This document shows positions 52,046 through 61,641 of a stretch of DNA of 64,000 nucleotides, one piece after another. The notes beneath the pieces are model-generated. The model saw nothing but the letters and a program-made list of their open reading frames with translations, was not told the DNA's origin and ran no database searches. Within the stretch, counting starts at the first letter, position 1. Each line of letters begins with the position of its first letter. Position numbers and translations under genes: made by a program. This DNA is from Pararhizobium sp. (GTDB lineage: Bacteria; Pseudomonadota; Alphaproteobacteria; Rhizobiales; Rhizobiaceae), in the NCBI GenBank assembly GCA_017794825.1, contig CP051237.1, positions 4,110,501 to 4,174,500 of the forward strand, given 5' to 3'.

Positions 52046-53437
52046 CTATAGCTTGTGCGGCACTGGGGCAGTATGGATCGTCGCCCGGATCTCTGTCTGA
52101 ACATGGGATTCAACCGTGAGCTTCGCGGTACCACCGTTTTCTTCTCCCCAAAGCAACACGATTTCGCGTCCGTCGACGGCGTCGCTTTCGTCGACGAAGG
52201 CCGTAGACACCCACGCACCGACATTCACCGTATAGCCACGAAGCGTGGAAACGCCGATGAAGCGGCCATCCTTCGTGTAAAGGGCGTCCATCAGCACGCG
52301 CGCTTCGCGTGACAAGGGCGTCTCCAGGTAACGGGCACGGTTTCTGCCACCGAAGAGGCTGCTCGCGTACACCCGCGCGACATCGTCGTCATTCCAGCGC
52401 AGCCAGACTTTCCTTCGATGTGGCTTGTCCGCCATCTGCTCGAGCGCGGCGCGTCCAATGAACTCATGGTCGAAACGGACCAGATGTCCGTAACCGAAAT
52501 CGAAGGGAGTGACATAATAGTCATCGATATCGTCGGACCTGAAGCTGCCGCCGATCGACAATTTTCCCTCGAAACCATTTCCGCGAAGCCATTCGCGATA
52601 ACCCTTCAATGATGGTGCGGAATAGATTGCAGGGGTTGGTTGCGCCGCGTAGCCGGATTCGACCGCTCCTGTGTAGTAGGCTAGCGCACCACCCGCCCTG
52701 ATGCCGAAGTCCTCTCCGGTCAGCATCAATGCTTCCCAGCATTGGTCGCGCTTTTCGATCGGACCCCAGATTTCGAGCCCCATGGACTCCGCGCCTGGCA
52801 CACCGGCCATCGTATGGGAGAGCGCCCGGACCGGCACGTCGCCGATCCTGAACTCAGTCATGGCGAAGAATTTGAGATCTCCTAGTGGAGAGCCATTCAC
52901 GCTTGCAATGATCTCAGGGACTGCCGGACCCTCGATTTCAAAGCGGAATATTTGACGCTTGCCTCCCTCGGGTTGGTCGGCCGAGCGCTCATCCCTTGAA
53001 ATCTCGACGTCGTAGTCGCCGATCTCGGCCTGATAGCTCACCCAGTTTGCCGCGCCAGTCGGTCCAACAAGACTGGCATAGTTTTTCTCCAGTCCGAAAA
53101 GCACCGCGGTGCCGATCATCATCCCCTCGTCATTGCACGCGACGAAATGCTTGGCCTTGTTCGGCGCCCAGTTCCTGAAGCTGTTGGTTCCGGTGTCCTG
53201 CATCAGACGATCCACATCCGGCCCGGTAAAGTACACGTCTGTCATGTGATAGGATTGATCGAACAAGGTTGCCGTTGTGGCCCACCCACGTTGCTCGTCC
53301 TGCCAGTTCGAATACTGATCCGGATAGTCGTATTGAAATCGTTTGGTGTGCGAATTCCGGAGCATCTGAACCGGATCGTCGAACCTGGACAATTTGCTTT
53401 CAAGACTTTCCGGCAACATGATTTCGAGCTTCTCCAT
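52046..53437 (-). CDS. LigM-like tetrahydrofolate-dependent aryl O-demethylase (GcvT fold)
   Basis: A 463-residue protein from ATG 53437 (ATG 53419 is an alternative). It has the GcvT aminomethyltransferase fold: VQMLRNSHTKRFQYDYPDQYSNWQDEQRGWATTATLFDQSYHMTDVYFTG, SFRNWAPNKAKHFVACNDEG, ANWVSYQAEIGDYDVEISRDERS, IGGSFRSDDIDDYYVTPFDFGYG and LLWGEENGGTAKLTVESH. Length and this series follow LigM/DesA of Sphingobium, which move methyl groups from vanillate or syringate to tetrahydrofolate. Other members demethylate DMSP or other methyl compounds, so the substrate is inferred. Confidence 0.8.
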   Translation of the reverse strand: MEKLEIMLPESLESKLSRFDDPVQMLRNSHTKRFQYDYPDQYSNWQDEQRGWATTATLFDQSYHMTDVYFTGPDVDRLMQDTGTNSFRNWAPNKAKHFVACNDEGMMIGTAVLFGLEKNYASLVGPTGAANWVSYQAEIGDYDVEISRDERSADQPEGGKRQIFRFEIEGPAVPEIIASVNGSPLGDLKFFAMTEFRIGDVPVRALSHTMAGVPGAESMGLEIWGPIEKRDQCWEALMLTGEDFGIRAGGALAYYTGAVESGYAAQPTPAIYSAPSLKGYREWLRGNGFEGKLSIGGSFRSDDIDDYYVTPFDFGYGHLVRFDHEFIGRAALEQMADKPHRRKVWLRWNDDDVARVYASSLFGGRNRARYLETPLSREARVLMDALYTKDGRFIGVSTLRGYTVNVGAWVSTAFVDESDAVDGREIVLLWGEENGGTAKLTVESHVQTEIRATIHTAPVPHKL

Positions 53438-53836
53438 TTGACCGCTATGCTTGTTTTTACAGACCCGTGGATGCTGGAAATCCTGCGGGGGCGAGGGATT
53501 CCGGGACCCGGTGCAACAATTGCTCGTTTGTGGAAATCGCCACGTCATGAGCACACTACTCAAAGCAGGCAACGTGCGTTCGCGTCCAATATCGTTTCGC
53601 TCTATTCAACTTCTCGGGAGGTTCTGACCGGCAAGAGTACGTGATTCTAATACGGCGAGCACTGGATATGCGACCGCAGTTACTTGCAGTAGTCATTAGA
53701 GGCAAGTTGTCACTAGATGTCCTCAATAATTCATATATGTTTAGCTATGGAATGACGTCAAACTATATATTGGACGCTAAGTTCGCAGTCCTGCTATCCA
53801 AATCCGGGATGAGGAATATCTCGGGAGGATAATTCA
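53438..53836. other. 399-bp divergent promoter region
   Basis: No gene is supported. The right half (about 53690-53800) is AT-rich with TATATAT-type stretches and probably holds promoters for the demethylase (left) and importer operon (right). No clear operator could be assigned. Confidence 0.4.
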
Positions 53837-54883
53837 ATGATCAGGCAGACAATGCTGGCCTTTGCCAGCGCTTTTGCGATAGCCGGTGCTTCATCGGCGC
53901 AGGACGTGAATTCGGTTGTCGAGGCGGCGAAACAACCGAAGACGGAATGGCCGGGACCGACGGAACCGGTCAAGGCCGAAGGTGCCAAGAACATCTACGT
54001 CATAACCTGTGCTTCCCAGGGCATCGGCTGTGTGCGTGCCGCAAATGGCGTTGTTGATGCGGGTGGAGTTCTCGGCTGGGATGTGCGTGTGATCGACGGT
54101 CGCGGAGATCCTGCGGCCTGGAATGCGGGGATCCTGTCTGCAATCACGGCCAAAGCCGATGGAATCGTGCTCGCCGCGGTTCCGCCAATGCTGGTGGGCG
54201 ATGCAATCGCGCAGGCCAAAGCCGCAGGGATAACAGTCGTTTCCGTCTTTAACCCCGAACCGGAAGAAGAAGACAGCGTTTTCGCTTACGTCAGGCCCGA
54301 TCATGTGGCTCAGGGCGAACTCGCCGCCGACTGGGTCGAGGCCGATTCCGGAGGCAAGGCCAAGATCATCCTCGTCGAGGATCCGATTTTTCCCGAGCTG
54401 GTCCAGCGGGGCAAGGGTTTCCGGGAAAGCATAGCAAGTTGCGGTGATTGCGAGATCGTGGAATCGGTGGAATCCACGCTGGCGACCATGGCGCAGCGCC
54501 TGCCGGGAGCCGTTGCTGCCGCTCTCAGCAGGCATCCCGAGGCTAATTACGTGATTGCACCCTTCGATTCCAACGGATTCTTTGCAAACGAGGGTGTCCG
54601 GCAGGCCGGCAGGAGCGGCTCGGTCAAGGTCGGGTCCTACGAGGGTGATCCCCAGACCATAGCGGCCATCCGTGACGGGGAATACGCGATGACCATCGCC
54701 GACCCGGCTGAATGGATGGGCTGGCAGGCTGCGGACGAGCTCCTGAGGTCCTTTGCCGACGCGGGCCCCGCCAATGTCCTGGTCGTCGACCGGCTTATCG
54801 TCCGTGATAACGCACCCGATACGGAAGGCTGGCTTGGCGATATCGATTACAAGGCCAAGTTCCAGGAACTCTGGGGCAGGTAA
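53837..54883 (+). CDS. Sugar-type ABC importer substrate-binding protein (RbsB-like)
   Basis: A 348-residue periplasmic protein with a signal peptide ending near residue 21 (AGASSA|QDV). Type I binding fold: IYVITCASQGIGCVRAANGVVDAGGVLGWDVRVIDGRGDPAAWNAGILSAITAKADGIVLAAVPP and VGSYEGDPQTIAAIRDGEYAMTIADPAEWMGWQAADELL. The family usually binds sugars or sugar alcohols but also other small molecules. It opens the second catabolic operon; AGGAT lies before ATG 53837. Confidence 0.88.
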   Translation: MIRQTMLAFASAFAIAGASSAQDVNSVVEAAKQPKTEWPGPTEPVKAEGAKNIYVITCASQGIGCVRAANGVVDAGGVLGWDVRVIDGRGDPAAWNAGILSAITAKADGIVLAAVPPMLVGDAIAQAKAAGITVVSVFNPEPEEEDSVFAYVRPDHVAQGELAADWVEADSGGKAKIILVEDPIFPELVQRGKGFRESIASCGDCEIVESVESTLATMAQRLPGAVAAALSRHPEANYVIAPFDSNGFFANEGVRQAGRSGSVKVGSYEGDPQTIAAIRDGEYAMTIADPAEWMGWQAADELLRSFADAGPANVLVVDRLIVRDNAPDTEGWLGDIDYKAKFQELWGR

Positions 54884-54884
54884 A

Positions 54885-56417
54885 ATGTCCCCGTTGGTTC
54901 TGTCGGTGCATGATGTGAAGAAGGCGTTCGGCGGTGCGGTTGCCCTGCGCGGCGTCGATCTGACTGTTGGCGAGGGAGAGGTTCATGCCTTACTCGGCGA
55001 GAACGGAGCAGGGAAGTCGACCCTGATCAAGGTCCTTGCCGGGGTCCATTCTCCGGATGGTGGTACTTTTGAAGTGGCGGGAGACCACCAGCTTCCCAAC
55101 GGGTTCGGGCCCGAAGACGTCGCCAGGGCCGGCATCCGCTTTGTTCATCAGGACTTCGGTCTCGTAGACACGCTCAGCGTCATGGAGAACATGGCGCTGG
55201 TCGGCGGATTTCAGCACAGCTACGGCATGATCGACTATCGGGCGTCGCGTCGACGTGCGGCGGAACAGCTTGCCCATCTCGGCCTCGACATCGATCCGGC
55301 GAAACTTGTCGGCAGTCTTTCGGTTGCTGAAAAGGCCATTCTGGCTCTCGCCCGCGCGATGGACGGCAATGCCAGGCTCGTCATCGTCGATGAGGTCACT
55401 GCGGCTCTGCCAAGCCCCGATGTGGCAAGGGTCCATGATGCCATTCGTGCGGCGGCGAAACGGGGTGTGGCCTTTCTCTACGTGTCGCATCGGCTGGAAG
55501 AAATCTTCCAGCTCTGTGATCGTCTGACCGTATTGCGCGACGGAAGAAACGTGGCATCCGCGGACACAGGCAGCGTCGACATGGCGAAAGTTGTCGAATG
55601 GATCGCCGGAAAATCCGTGAATCTTGGTCGAGCGATAACCCGCAGTCAGGGAAAGCCTTGTCTGAAAGCTTCCGGCATAAGGGGTGGCCTGGTGGAACAG
55701 CCCGTCGACCTCGCGGTAGCGGCGGGAGAGATCCTCGGCATCACGGGGATCATCGGGTCTGGATACGATAATATTTGCGAGATGATCGCCGGTATCCGCA
55801 GGACAGAAGCCGGTGAGGTGGAAATCGACGGATGCATCGTCACGCCGGGAAGTACAGCGGCGAGCCGTGCTGCCGGTTTGGAAATCGTTCTCGGTGACCG
55901 CAGCAGGGCTGCCTTCGCGGAAAGGAGCGTAAGGGAGAACCTGTTCGCCGATGCAGTGTTTCGCACACGAGGTATTGCCGATCTGAAGGGCGAGCGTCTG
56001 CTTACTGAGGAGCTTGTATCCGCTTTTTCGGTTCGCCCCAAAGGGTGCTCTGAAAAGCTGATCCAGTCGTTGTCGGGCGGCAACCAGCAGAAGGTCCTGT
56101 TTGCCCGTGCCCTGGCTGCGGAGTCTATGGTGCTGGTACTGGTCGATCCGACAGCAGGGGTTGATGTGGGTGCTCGCGCAGAGCTCCATGACCTCTTGCG
56201 GTCAGCCGCCGCGAGGGGTGCTGCCATCCTGTTCGGGTCAAGTGACTTCGAAGAGATTGTCGCCATCGCCGAGCGCGTTCTGGTCGTGCGCGACGGACGC
56301 GTATCCTCAGAGGTCAGCGGAACCGACGTGACTTGGGACCGGCTGTTCATGGAGGCGCATGGCGGAAGTGCACAGGGTTCTTCTGGTATGCGGATTAGTC
56401 CGGTGGTCGGGCCATGA
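54885..56417 (+). CDS. Sugar-type ABC importer ATP-binding protein (two ATPase domains)
   Basis: A 510-residue RbsA-like protein from ATG 54885, one base after the binding-protein stop. Domain 1 has Walker A GENGAGKST and Walker B LVIVDEVTAAL, but its signature is the unusual LSVAEKAILALARAM. Domain 2 has a degenerate P-loop (GIIGSGYDNICEMIAG) and a normal signature (LSGGNQQKVLFARAL). Asymmetric sites like this are usual for the family. Partner of the following permease. Confidence 0.9.
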   Translation: MSPLVLSVHDVKKAFGGAVALRGVDLTVGEGEVHALLGENGAGKSTLIKVLAGVHSPDGGTFEVAGDHQLPNGFGPEDVARAGIRFVHQDFGLVDTLSVMENMALVGGFQHSYGMIDYRASRRRAAEQLAHLGLDIDPAKLVGSLSVAEKAILALARAMDGNARLVIVDEVTAALPSPDVARVHDAIRAAAKRGVAFLYVSHRLEEIFQLCDRLTVLRDGRNVASADTGSVDMAKVVEWIAGKSVNLGRAITRSQGKPCLKASGIRGGLVEQPVDLAVAAGEILGITGIIGSGYDNICEMIAGIRRTEAGEVEIDGCIVTPGSTAASRAAGLEIVLGDRSRAAFAERSVRENLFADAVFRTRGIADLKGERLLTEELVSAFSVRPKGCSEKLIQSLSGGNQQKVLFARALAAESMVLVLVDPTAGVDVGARAELHDLLRSAAARGAAILFGSSDFEEIVAIAERVLVVRDGRVSSEVSGTDVTWDRLFMEAHGGSAQGSSGMRISPVVGP

Positions 56418-57388
56418 ATGACGTCGCCCGTTCGACCGTCGGCAAGGTGCTCTGGGCCAATTCTCTGTTCCTGATGCTTGTCGTTGTCGTCGCGTTCTTT
56501 TCGCTCCTTCTGCCGCAAAGCTATTTCTCTCTGACAAACGTGCAGATGATCTCCTCCACCAATGCCGTTCTGGCGCTGCTTGCGCTGGCGGCCGTGCTGC
56601 CGCTCATCAGCGGCCAGTTCGACATGTCGATCGGGTTTACGCTGGCGCTGTCCCAGTCCCTGTGCGCAGGCCTGATTATCCATCACGGCGTTTCGCCCGT
56701 TCCTGCGGCGGGGGTTGCAATACTGGTCGGTCTGCTGATCGGACTGGTCAATGGCCTGCTTGTGGCGCGCGCCGGCCTCAACGCATTCATCACGACCCTT
56801 GCCACCGGCATCGTCGTGCAGGGCTTCGCGCAGCTTTATACCGGTGGCGCGTCGCTGTTCGGTCGCATGCCGGCACTATTCCTTTCGTTGGGGCGCGACC
56901 GCCTCTTTGGCGTGCCCTTGCCGCTGATCTACGTGGTTCTCGTGGCGGCAGTCATGTGGGCTGTCCTGCGTTACACCGACTGGGGGCGCCGTTGTTATGC
57001 GATTGGCGGCAATGCCAGGGCAGCCCGCCTGATCGGGATCCCGGTGGAACGCATCACCATTCAGGTTTTCATGGCGGCCGGCGTTCTCGCCGCACTTGCG
57101 GGAATACTCTCGACCAGCATTCTCGGTTCGGCGAATCCCAATATCGGCCTGAACTACCTGCTACCGGCTTTCGCAGCCGTTTTTCTGGGGGCGGCACCGG
57201 CCGGTCCGGGTCGCTTCAATGCGTGGGGAACGGTTATCGCGGTCTATGTGTTGGCGGCCGGCATCAGCGGCCTGCAGCAGCTCGGGGCGGCATTCTACGT
57301 CGAACAATTCTTCAATGGTGGCGCATTGCTGCTGGCAGTCGCGCTCGCCCGCTGGATGGCGGTCCGGTCCGCCGCCGCAACTCGATAA
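56414..57388 (+). CDS. Sugar-type ABC importer permease (RbsC-like)
   Basis: A 324-residue membrane protein overlapping the ATPase stop by four bases. About ten helices. LNAFITTLATGIVVQGFAQLYTGGASLFGRMP and YTDWGRRCYAIGGNARAARLIGIPVERITIQVFMAAGVLAALAGILSTSILGSANPNIGLNYLLPAFAAVFLGAA are the characteristic RbsC blocks. Completes the importer. Confidence 0.9.
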   Translation: MNDVARSTVGKVLWANSLFLMLVVVVAFFSLLLPQSYFSLTNVQMISSTNAVLALLALAAVLPLISGQFDMSIGFTLALSQSLCAGLIIHHGVSPVPAAGVAILVGLLIGLVNGLLVARAGLNAFITTLATGIVVQGFAQLYTGGASLFGRMPALFLSLGRDRLFGVPLPLIYVVLVAAVMWAVLRYTDWGRRCYAIGGNARAARLIGIPVERITIQVFMAAGVLAALAGILSTSILGSANPNIGLNYLLPAFAAVFLGAAPAGPGRFNAWGTVIAVYVLAAGISGLQQLGAAFYVEQFFNGGALLLAVALARWMAVRSAAATR

Positions 57389-57405
57389 ACGTCTGGGAGA
57401 ATCTC

Positions 57406-59511
57406 ATGTATCTGGGTGTGGATATCGGTGGCACATTCACCGATCTGGTAATGGTCGACGACGAGGGGCGGCTGACAACAACGAAGGCGTTGTCGACGCC
57501 CGGCGAACTGGAAGTCGGCGTCTTTGATGCAATCAGCAACGCAGCAGGCCAGATCGGCCTGACGGCGGAGCAGCTTCTCTCCCGGGTGTCTTCTTTCGGG
57601 CACGGAACGACCCAGGCCACTAATGCCGTGATCGAACGTGACGGCGCCCGGACGGGATTGCTCGCCACGCGCGGGTTCGGAGATACCCTTGCCATCCAGC
57701 GTCTTATGGGATTCACAGCTGGAGTTCCGGTCAGCCGGCTTGGCTGGTATTCGCGTCGCCGCTACCCCGAACCCATCGTACCGCGCAGCCTTGTGCGCGA
57801 AGTTCGGGAACGGGTCGACCACGCAGGCAAGGTGCTGGTACCCCTGGATGAGGAAGACGTAAGGGATGCTGTCCGGTCGCTGCTTGACGAAGGTGTCGAG
57901 ACGTTTGCGGTCGCGTTCCTCTGGTCATTCCGCAATCCCGCGCACGAGCGCCGCGCCGGGGACATCATCCGCGAAATGGCACCGGGAGCCTATGTGACCC
58001 TGTCGAGTGACGTTGCGCCGGTCATCGGCGAATACGAGCGCACCGCCACGGCCGCGCTGAATTCCTACCTTGCGCCAAAAGTCGTCTCCTATCTCCAGGG
58101 CATCGAGCAGATGCTGCAGAAGAGAAGTTTCGAGGGAGCATTCTCGATCCTCAACTCCGCTGGCGGCGTCATGCCGGTTGCAGAGGCCGCCAGGCGGCCG
58201 GTGACTCTGGTGACGTCCGGACCGACCGGCGGCGTCATGGGTTCTGTTCACCTGGCACGCCGGTTGGGATATCGCAACCTCATAACCACCGACATGGGCG
58301 GCACGTCGTTTGACGTAGCCATCGTCGTCGACGAGAAGCCCCTGATGTCCCTCAACCACGAAGCAGGCGGCTTCCATATCGCCACGCCGATGATCGAAAT
58401 CCGTGCCATCGGCGCAGGTGGCGGCTCCATCGCCCGTGTGGTCGACGGCCAACTCAGCGTCGGTCCCGACAGCGCAGGCGCGTGGCCGGGTCCTGCCTGC
58501 TATGGTCGCGGCGGAACCGAGCCGACCGTCACGGACGCCGATGTCGTTCTCGGCATCATAGATCCCGATACATTCCTCGGTGGCAAGATGAAGCTCGACC
58601 GCGTTGCCGCCGAGAATGCAGTCCGCGACAGGATCGGCGAGCCGCTGGGCCTTTCCACCGAAGAAGCCGCGGCGGGCATCAGACGGATCGTCGATTCGCA
58701 GATGGCGGACACTTTGCGCGAGGTGACCATCGGTCGTGGCCACGATCCGCGGGATTTCGTGATCTTCGCCTATGGCGGAGCCGGTCCGGTGCATTGTGCC
58801 GGATATGGCGCCGAACTCGGTGTGCCGAAGATGGTGATACCGGTTACCTCCATGGCCCATTCCGCGTACGGCGCCCTTGCCGCCGATGTTCAGTATTCGC
58901 GCGAACGGTCCATGTTGATGCGTGGCGGGGGCGGTCCTCGTAAATTGAGCGACGGGCTGGATGCCGGCGCAATCGATGCGGCATTTGCGGAACTGGAGCA
59001 AGATTGTCGGGCCGCCATGGCTCGCGCCGGTGTGGCAGCCGAGCATGTCCGTCTGCTGCGCGCCGCGGACCTGCGATACCGGCGACAGACCAACGATCTG
59101 ATGATCTCCGTTCCCTCGGGGGGCGTCGATGAGACCATCCTCGAGGATCTGGTTGCCCGTTTCGAGGATACCTATGAACAGACTTACGGAAAGGGGTCGG
59201 CGTTCCGGGAGGCCGGTCTCGAACTGACAAATGTGCGCGTGGAGGCCTTCGGCGCCGCCCACAGGCCGGAACTGGTGATTGAGACATCCGATACTGCACC
59301 TGCTCCTGGCAGCAGGCGCATCTTCGAACCCGTTGCCATGCAATGGATGGACACCGCCGTCTATACCTGGCGCGATCTTCCTTTCGGATTCGTCATCCAG
59401 GGACCTGCCGTGATCGAGCACCCAGAGACTTCCGTTTTCGTAGCTGCCGGACAAACGGCCCGGCTCGACGAAAGCGCCAACATCACCATCGAACAAAAAG
59501 TGGAGGCTTGA
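57406..59511 (+). CDS. HyuA-type hydantoinase/oxoprolinase/acetone-carboxylase subunit
   Basis: A 701-residue protein from ATG 57406 with GGGAGA upstream. The actin-like ATPase N-terminus reads MYLGVDIGGTFTDLVMVDDEGRLTTTKALSTPGE and the middle has FGHGTTQATNAVIERDGA; later blocks include TTDMGGTSFDVAIVVD, EIRAIGAGGGSIARV and PDSAGAWPGPACYGRGG, all typical. Family members hydrolyse hydantoins or 5-oxoproline with ATP or carboxylate acetone or acetophenone. The HyuB partner follows one base later. The carboxylase option is raised by a zinc domain on that partner. Confidence 0.9.
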   Translation: MYLGVDIGGTFTDLVMVDDEGRLTTTKALSTPGELEVGVFDAISNAAGQIGLTAEQLLSRVSSFGHGTTQATNAVIERDGARTGLLATRGFGDTLAIQRLMGFTAGVPVSRLGWYSRRRYPEPIVPRSLVREVRERVDHAGKVLVPLDEEDVRDAVRSLLDEGVETFAVAFLWSFRNPAHERRAGDIIREMAPGAYVTLSSDVAPVIGEYERTATAALNSYLAPKVVSYLQGIEQMLQKRSFEGAFSILNSAGGVMPVAEAARRPVTLVTSGPTGGVMGSVHLARRLGYRNLITTDMGGTSFDVAIVVDEKPLMSLNHEAGGFHIATPMIEIRAIGAGGGSIARVVDGQLSVGPDSAGAWPGPACYGRGGTEPTVTDADVVLGIIDPDTFLGGKMKLDRVAAENAVRDRIGEPLGLSTEEAAAGIRRIVDSQMADTLREVTIGRGHDPRDFVIFAYGGAGPVHCAGYGAELGVPKMVIPVTSMAHSAYGALAADVQYSRERSMLMRGGGGPRKLSDGLDAGAIDAAFAELEQDCRAAMARAGVAAEHVRLLRAADLRYRRQTNDLMISVPSGGVDETILEDLVARFEDTYEQTYGKGSAFREAGLELTNVRVEAFGAAHRPELVIETSDTAPAPGSRRIFEPVAMQWMDTAVYTWRDLPFGFVIQGPAVIEHPETSVFVAAGQTARLDESANITIEQKVEA

Positions 59512-59512
59512 G

Positions 59513-61627
59513 ATGAGTTCCGCTGCTGCAATTGATCCGATTACATTCGAGGTTGTTCGCAACAAGCTTGCTGCGATTACCGAAGAACAGGCAATTACCC
59601 TGAAGTCGGTGTCGGGCTCTCCCGTGGTCACCGAGGCCACGGATTTCAACAACGGTCTCTATCTGCCGGACGGTTCCATTGTCACGATGGGCCCGCAGGT
59701 CATCTTTCATACGGGTACCATGTCGACGGTGATCCGCTCGATCATCGAAAACTTTTCGGAGAATCCGGGAATCCGCGAAGGTGACATGTTTATTCTGAAC
59801 GATCCCTATCGCGGTGCGATACATCAGCCGGATGTATCGATCGTTGCGCCTGTCTTCCACGGCGGGCGACAGGTCGCCTGGGCAGGCTCCTGCGCGCACC
59901 AGCTCGATGTCGGCGGGATGAGCTTCGGTTCGTGGGCGATCGGGGCCACCGAAATTCAGCAGGAGGCAATGCTGCTGCCCGGCATCAGGCTCGTGGAAGG
60001 CGGGGTCCTCAGGGAGGATCTGTGGCAGATGATCATGGGCATGACGCGCCTGCCACATGTGCTCGGGCTCGATCTCAAGGCCATGATCGCAGCCAACAAC
60101 GTTGCGGCGAACCGTCTGTGTGCGCTCATGGACAAATATGGCGCGGAAACCGTTTCAGTGATCATGGTCGAGGAAATCGACAGTTCCGAGCGGCAGATGC
60201 GCCAGACGCTGCTCGAACTTCCGGACGGTGTCTATCGCGCCCGTGATTACATCGAACATGACGGCCATGAAAACCGGCTCTACGAAGTCGCGGTCACGGC
60301 CACGAAAAAGGGCGATAGCCTGACACTCGACATGACCGGAACCTCGCCGCAAGCGCCCGGCTTCATCAACTGCACCTATTCAGGCATGCGCGGCGCGGCG
60401 CTGACCGGGCTGTTGCCGATACTCGCGCCAACAATAAGGTGGAACGAAGGGGTGATCCGGGCCGTCGAATTCGTCGCTCCGGAAGGTATCCTCTGCAATG
60501 CGTCCTGGCCTGCGCCGATCTCTTCGGGAACGATATCCGCGGCGTGGATCGTGCAGAATGTCGTCGTGGCCGCACTCTCGCGCATGGTTGCCTGTTCATC
60601 CGGGCATGAAGCCGATGGGCAGGCGGTGACCAAGGGACACATGATGGTCCTCACTCTCGCCGGCCAGGACCGGGATGGCGGACCTTTCGGTACGTTTCTT
60701 CTGGACTCCACGGCGGGTGGCGGCGGTGCCTTTCCCGACCACGACGGTCTCGACGGCTCCGGTGACTATTGTGTGCCCCGGCCGGCAATCGCCAACGTCG
60801 AGGCCAACGAGGCGAACGGCCCCTTTCTCTATCTCTACCGCAGCTTCGTACCCGACAGTGGTGGTCCCGGACGGACTCGCGGCGGTGCGGGGACATCGCT
60901 TGCCATAGCCCCGTACGAGACGGACGGCCTTCACGCGATGATGCTGGGCCACGGCGTGGAGGTGCCGAACTCCATTGGGCTCTTCGGTGGGCAGCCCGGT
61001 TCCTGCGGCAGCAACTTCCTCAGACGTGACGCGGGCGACGCCGCCGGGATTGCGGGACTTGCCGCCTCGATGGAGGATCTCGTGCAGGCCGGCGCGGAAA
61101 AGCTCGGTGCAAAGCCCGGTCACATGATGCTCTCGGCCCGCGACGTCCTTGGCTATTCCTTTCAGGGCGGAGGCGGATATGGCGACCCGCTGTCCCGCGA
61201 CGTCGAAGCGGTTCTGGCCGATATCCGCGACGGGCATGTTAGCCCGGAGGCGGCCCGGCTCCAGTACGGCGTCGTGCTTGCAGCCGACGGAGGTGTCGAC
61301 ACGCCGGCAACTGAAGCCCATCGCGACGAAATCCGGTCAGAAAGGCTTGGACGGAAACCGGCGGCAAAGCCGGGCAAGACAGGTCTGAAAATTGGCGGGG
61401 GCCGTTTCCGGTGCGGATGCGGCAAGGATCTCGGAGCGGTGCGCGACAACTGGAAGACATATGCGACAACGCGCGCTGTTCCGGCGGAAAATTATGGTCC
61501 GCATCTGCGCACGCACCCGGATCTGGAACTGAGGGAACATCTCTGTGGCGACTGCGGAACCATGCTCGAGATCGAAGTGGTGCGGCACGATGAAGAAGCC
61601 CTGCACACAATTGCACTTGGCGTTTGA
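59513..61627 (+). CDS. HyuB-type subunit with C-terminal acetone-carboxylase-gamma-like zinc domain
   Basis: A 704-residue protein. The first ~600 residues are a HyuB domain (IDPITFEVVRNKLAAITEEQAITLKSVSGSPVVTEATDFNNGLYL, ILNDPYRGAIHQPDVSIVAPVF, DSTAGGGGAFPDHDGLDG, DVLGYSFQGGGGYGDPLSRD). The last ~75 residues carry four Cys: CGC at 634 and 636 and CGDC at 678 and 681, with a DNWK motif in between, resembling the separate gamma (AcxC) subunit of acetone carboxylase. This fusion argues for an ATP-dependent carboxylase or a related ligase rather than a plain hydantoinase. Confidence 0.85.
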   Translation: MSSAAAIDPITFEVVRNKLAAITEEQAITLKSVSGSPVVTEATDFNNGLYLPDGSIVTMGPQVIFHTGTMSTVIRSIIENFSENPGIREGDMFILNDPYRGAIHQPDVSIVAPVFHGGRQVAWAGSCAHQLDVGGMSFGSWAIGATEIQQEAMLLPGIRLVEGGVLREDLWQMIMGMTRLPHVLGLDLKAMIAANNVAANRLCALMDKYGAETVSVIMVEEIDSSERQMRQTLLELPDGVYRARDYIEHDGHENRLYEVAVTATKKGDSLTLDMTGTSPQAPGFINCTYSGMRGAALTGLLPILAPTIRWNEGVIRAVEFVAPEGILCNASWPAPISSGTISAAWIVQNVVVAALSRMVACSSGHEADGQAVTKGHMMVLTLAGQDRDGGPFGTFLLDSTAGGGGAFPDHDGLDGSGDYCVPRPAIANVEANEANGPFLYLYRSFVPDSGGPGRTRGGAGTSLAIAPYETDGLHAMMLGHGVEVPNSIGLFGGQPGSCGSNFLRRDAGDAAGIAGLAASMEDLVQAGAEKLGAKPGHMMLSARDVLGYSFQGGGGYGDPLSRDVEAVLADIRDGHVSPEAARLQYGVVLAADGGVDTPATEAHRDEIRSERLGRKPAAKPGKTGLKIGGGRFRCGCGKDLGAVRDNWKTYATTRAVPAENYGPHLRTHPDLELREHLCGDCGTMLEIEVVRHDEEALHTIALGV

Positions 61628-61641
61628 GGGAGAACAATCAT

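Noticed and set aside
54990..56189. 399-residue minus-strand open frame opposite the RbsA-like ATPase
   Set aside because: The plus-strand frame carries the ABC motifs; the antisense frame has none.
56662..57405. N-terminal extension of the HyuA frame to 56662
   Set aside because: The extension overlaps the permease gene in another frame; the family N-terminus MYLGVDIGGTFTD begins at 57406.
57925..59652. 575-residue minus-strand open frame opposite HyuA
   Set aside because: Shadow of a GC-rich conserved gene; no domain, no ribosome-binding site.
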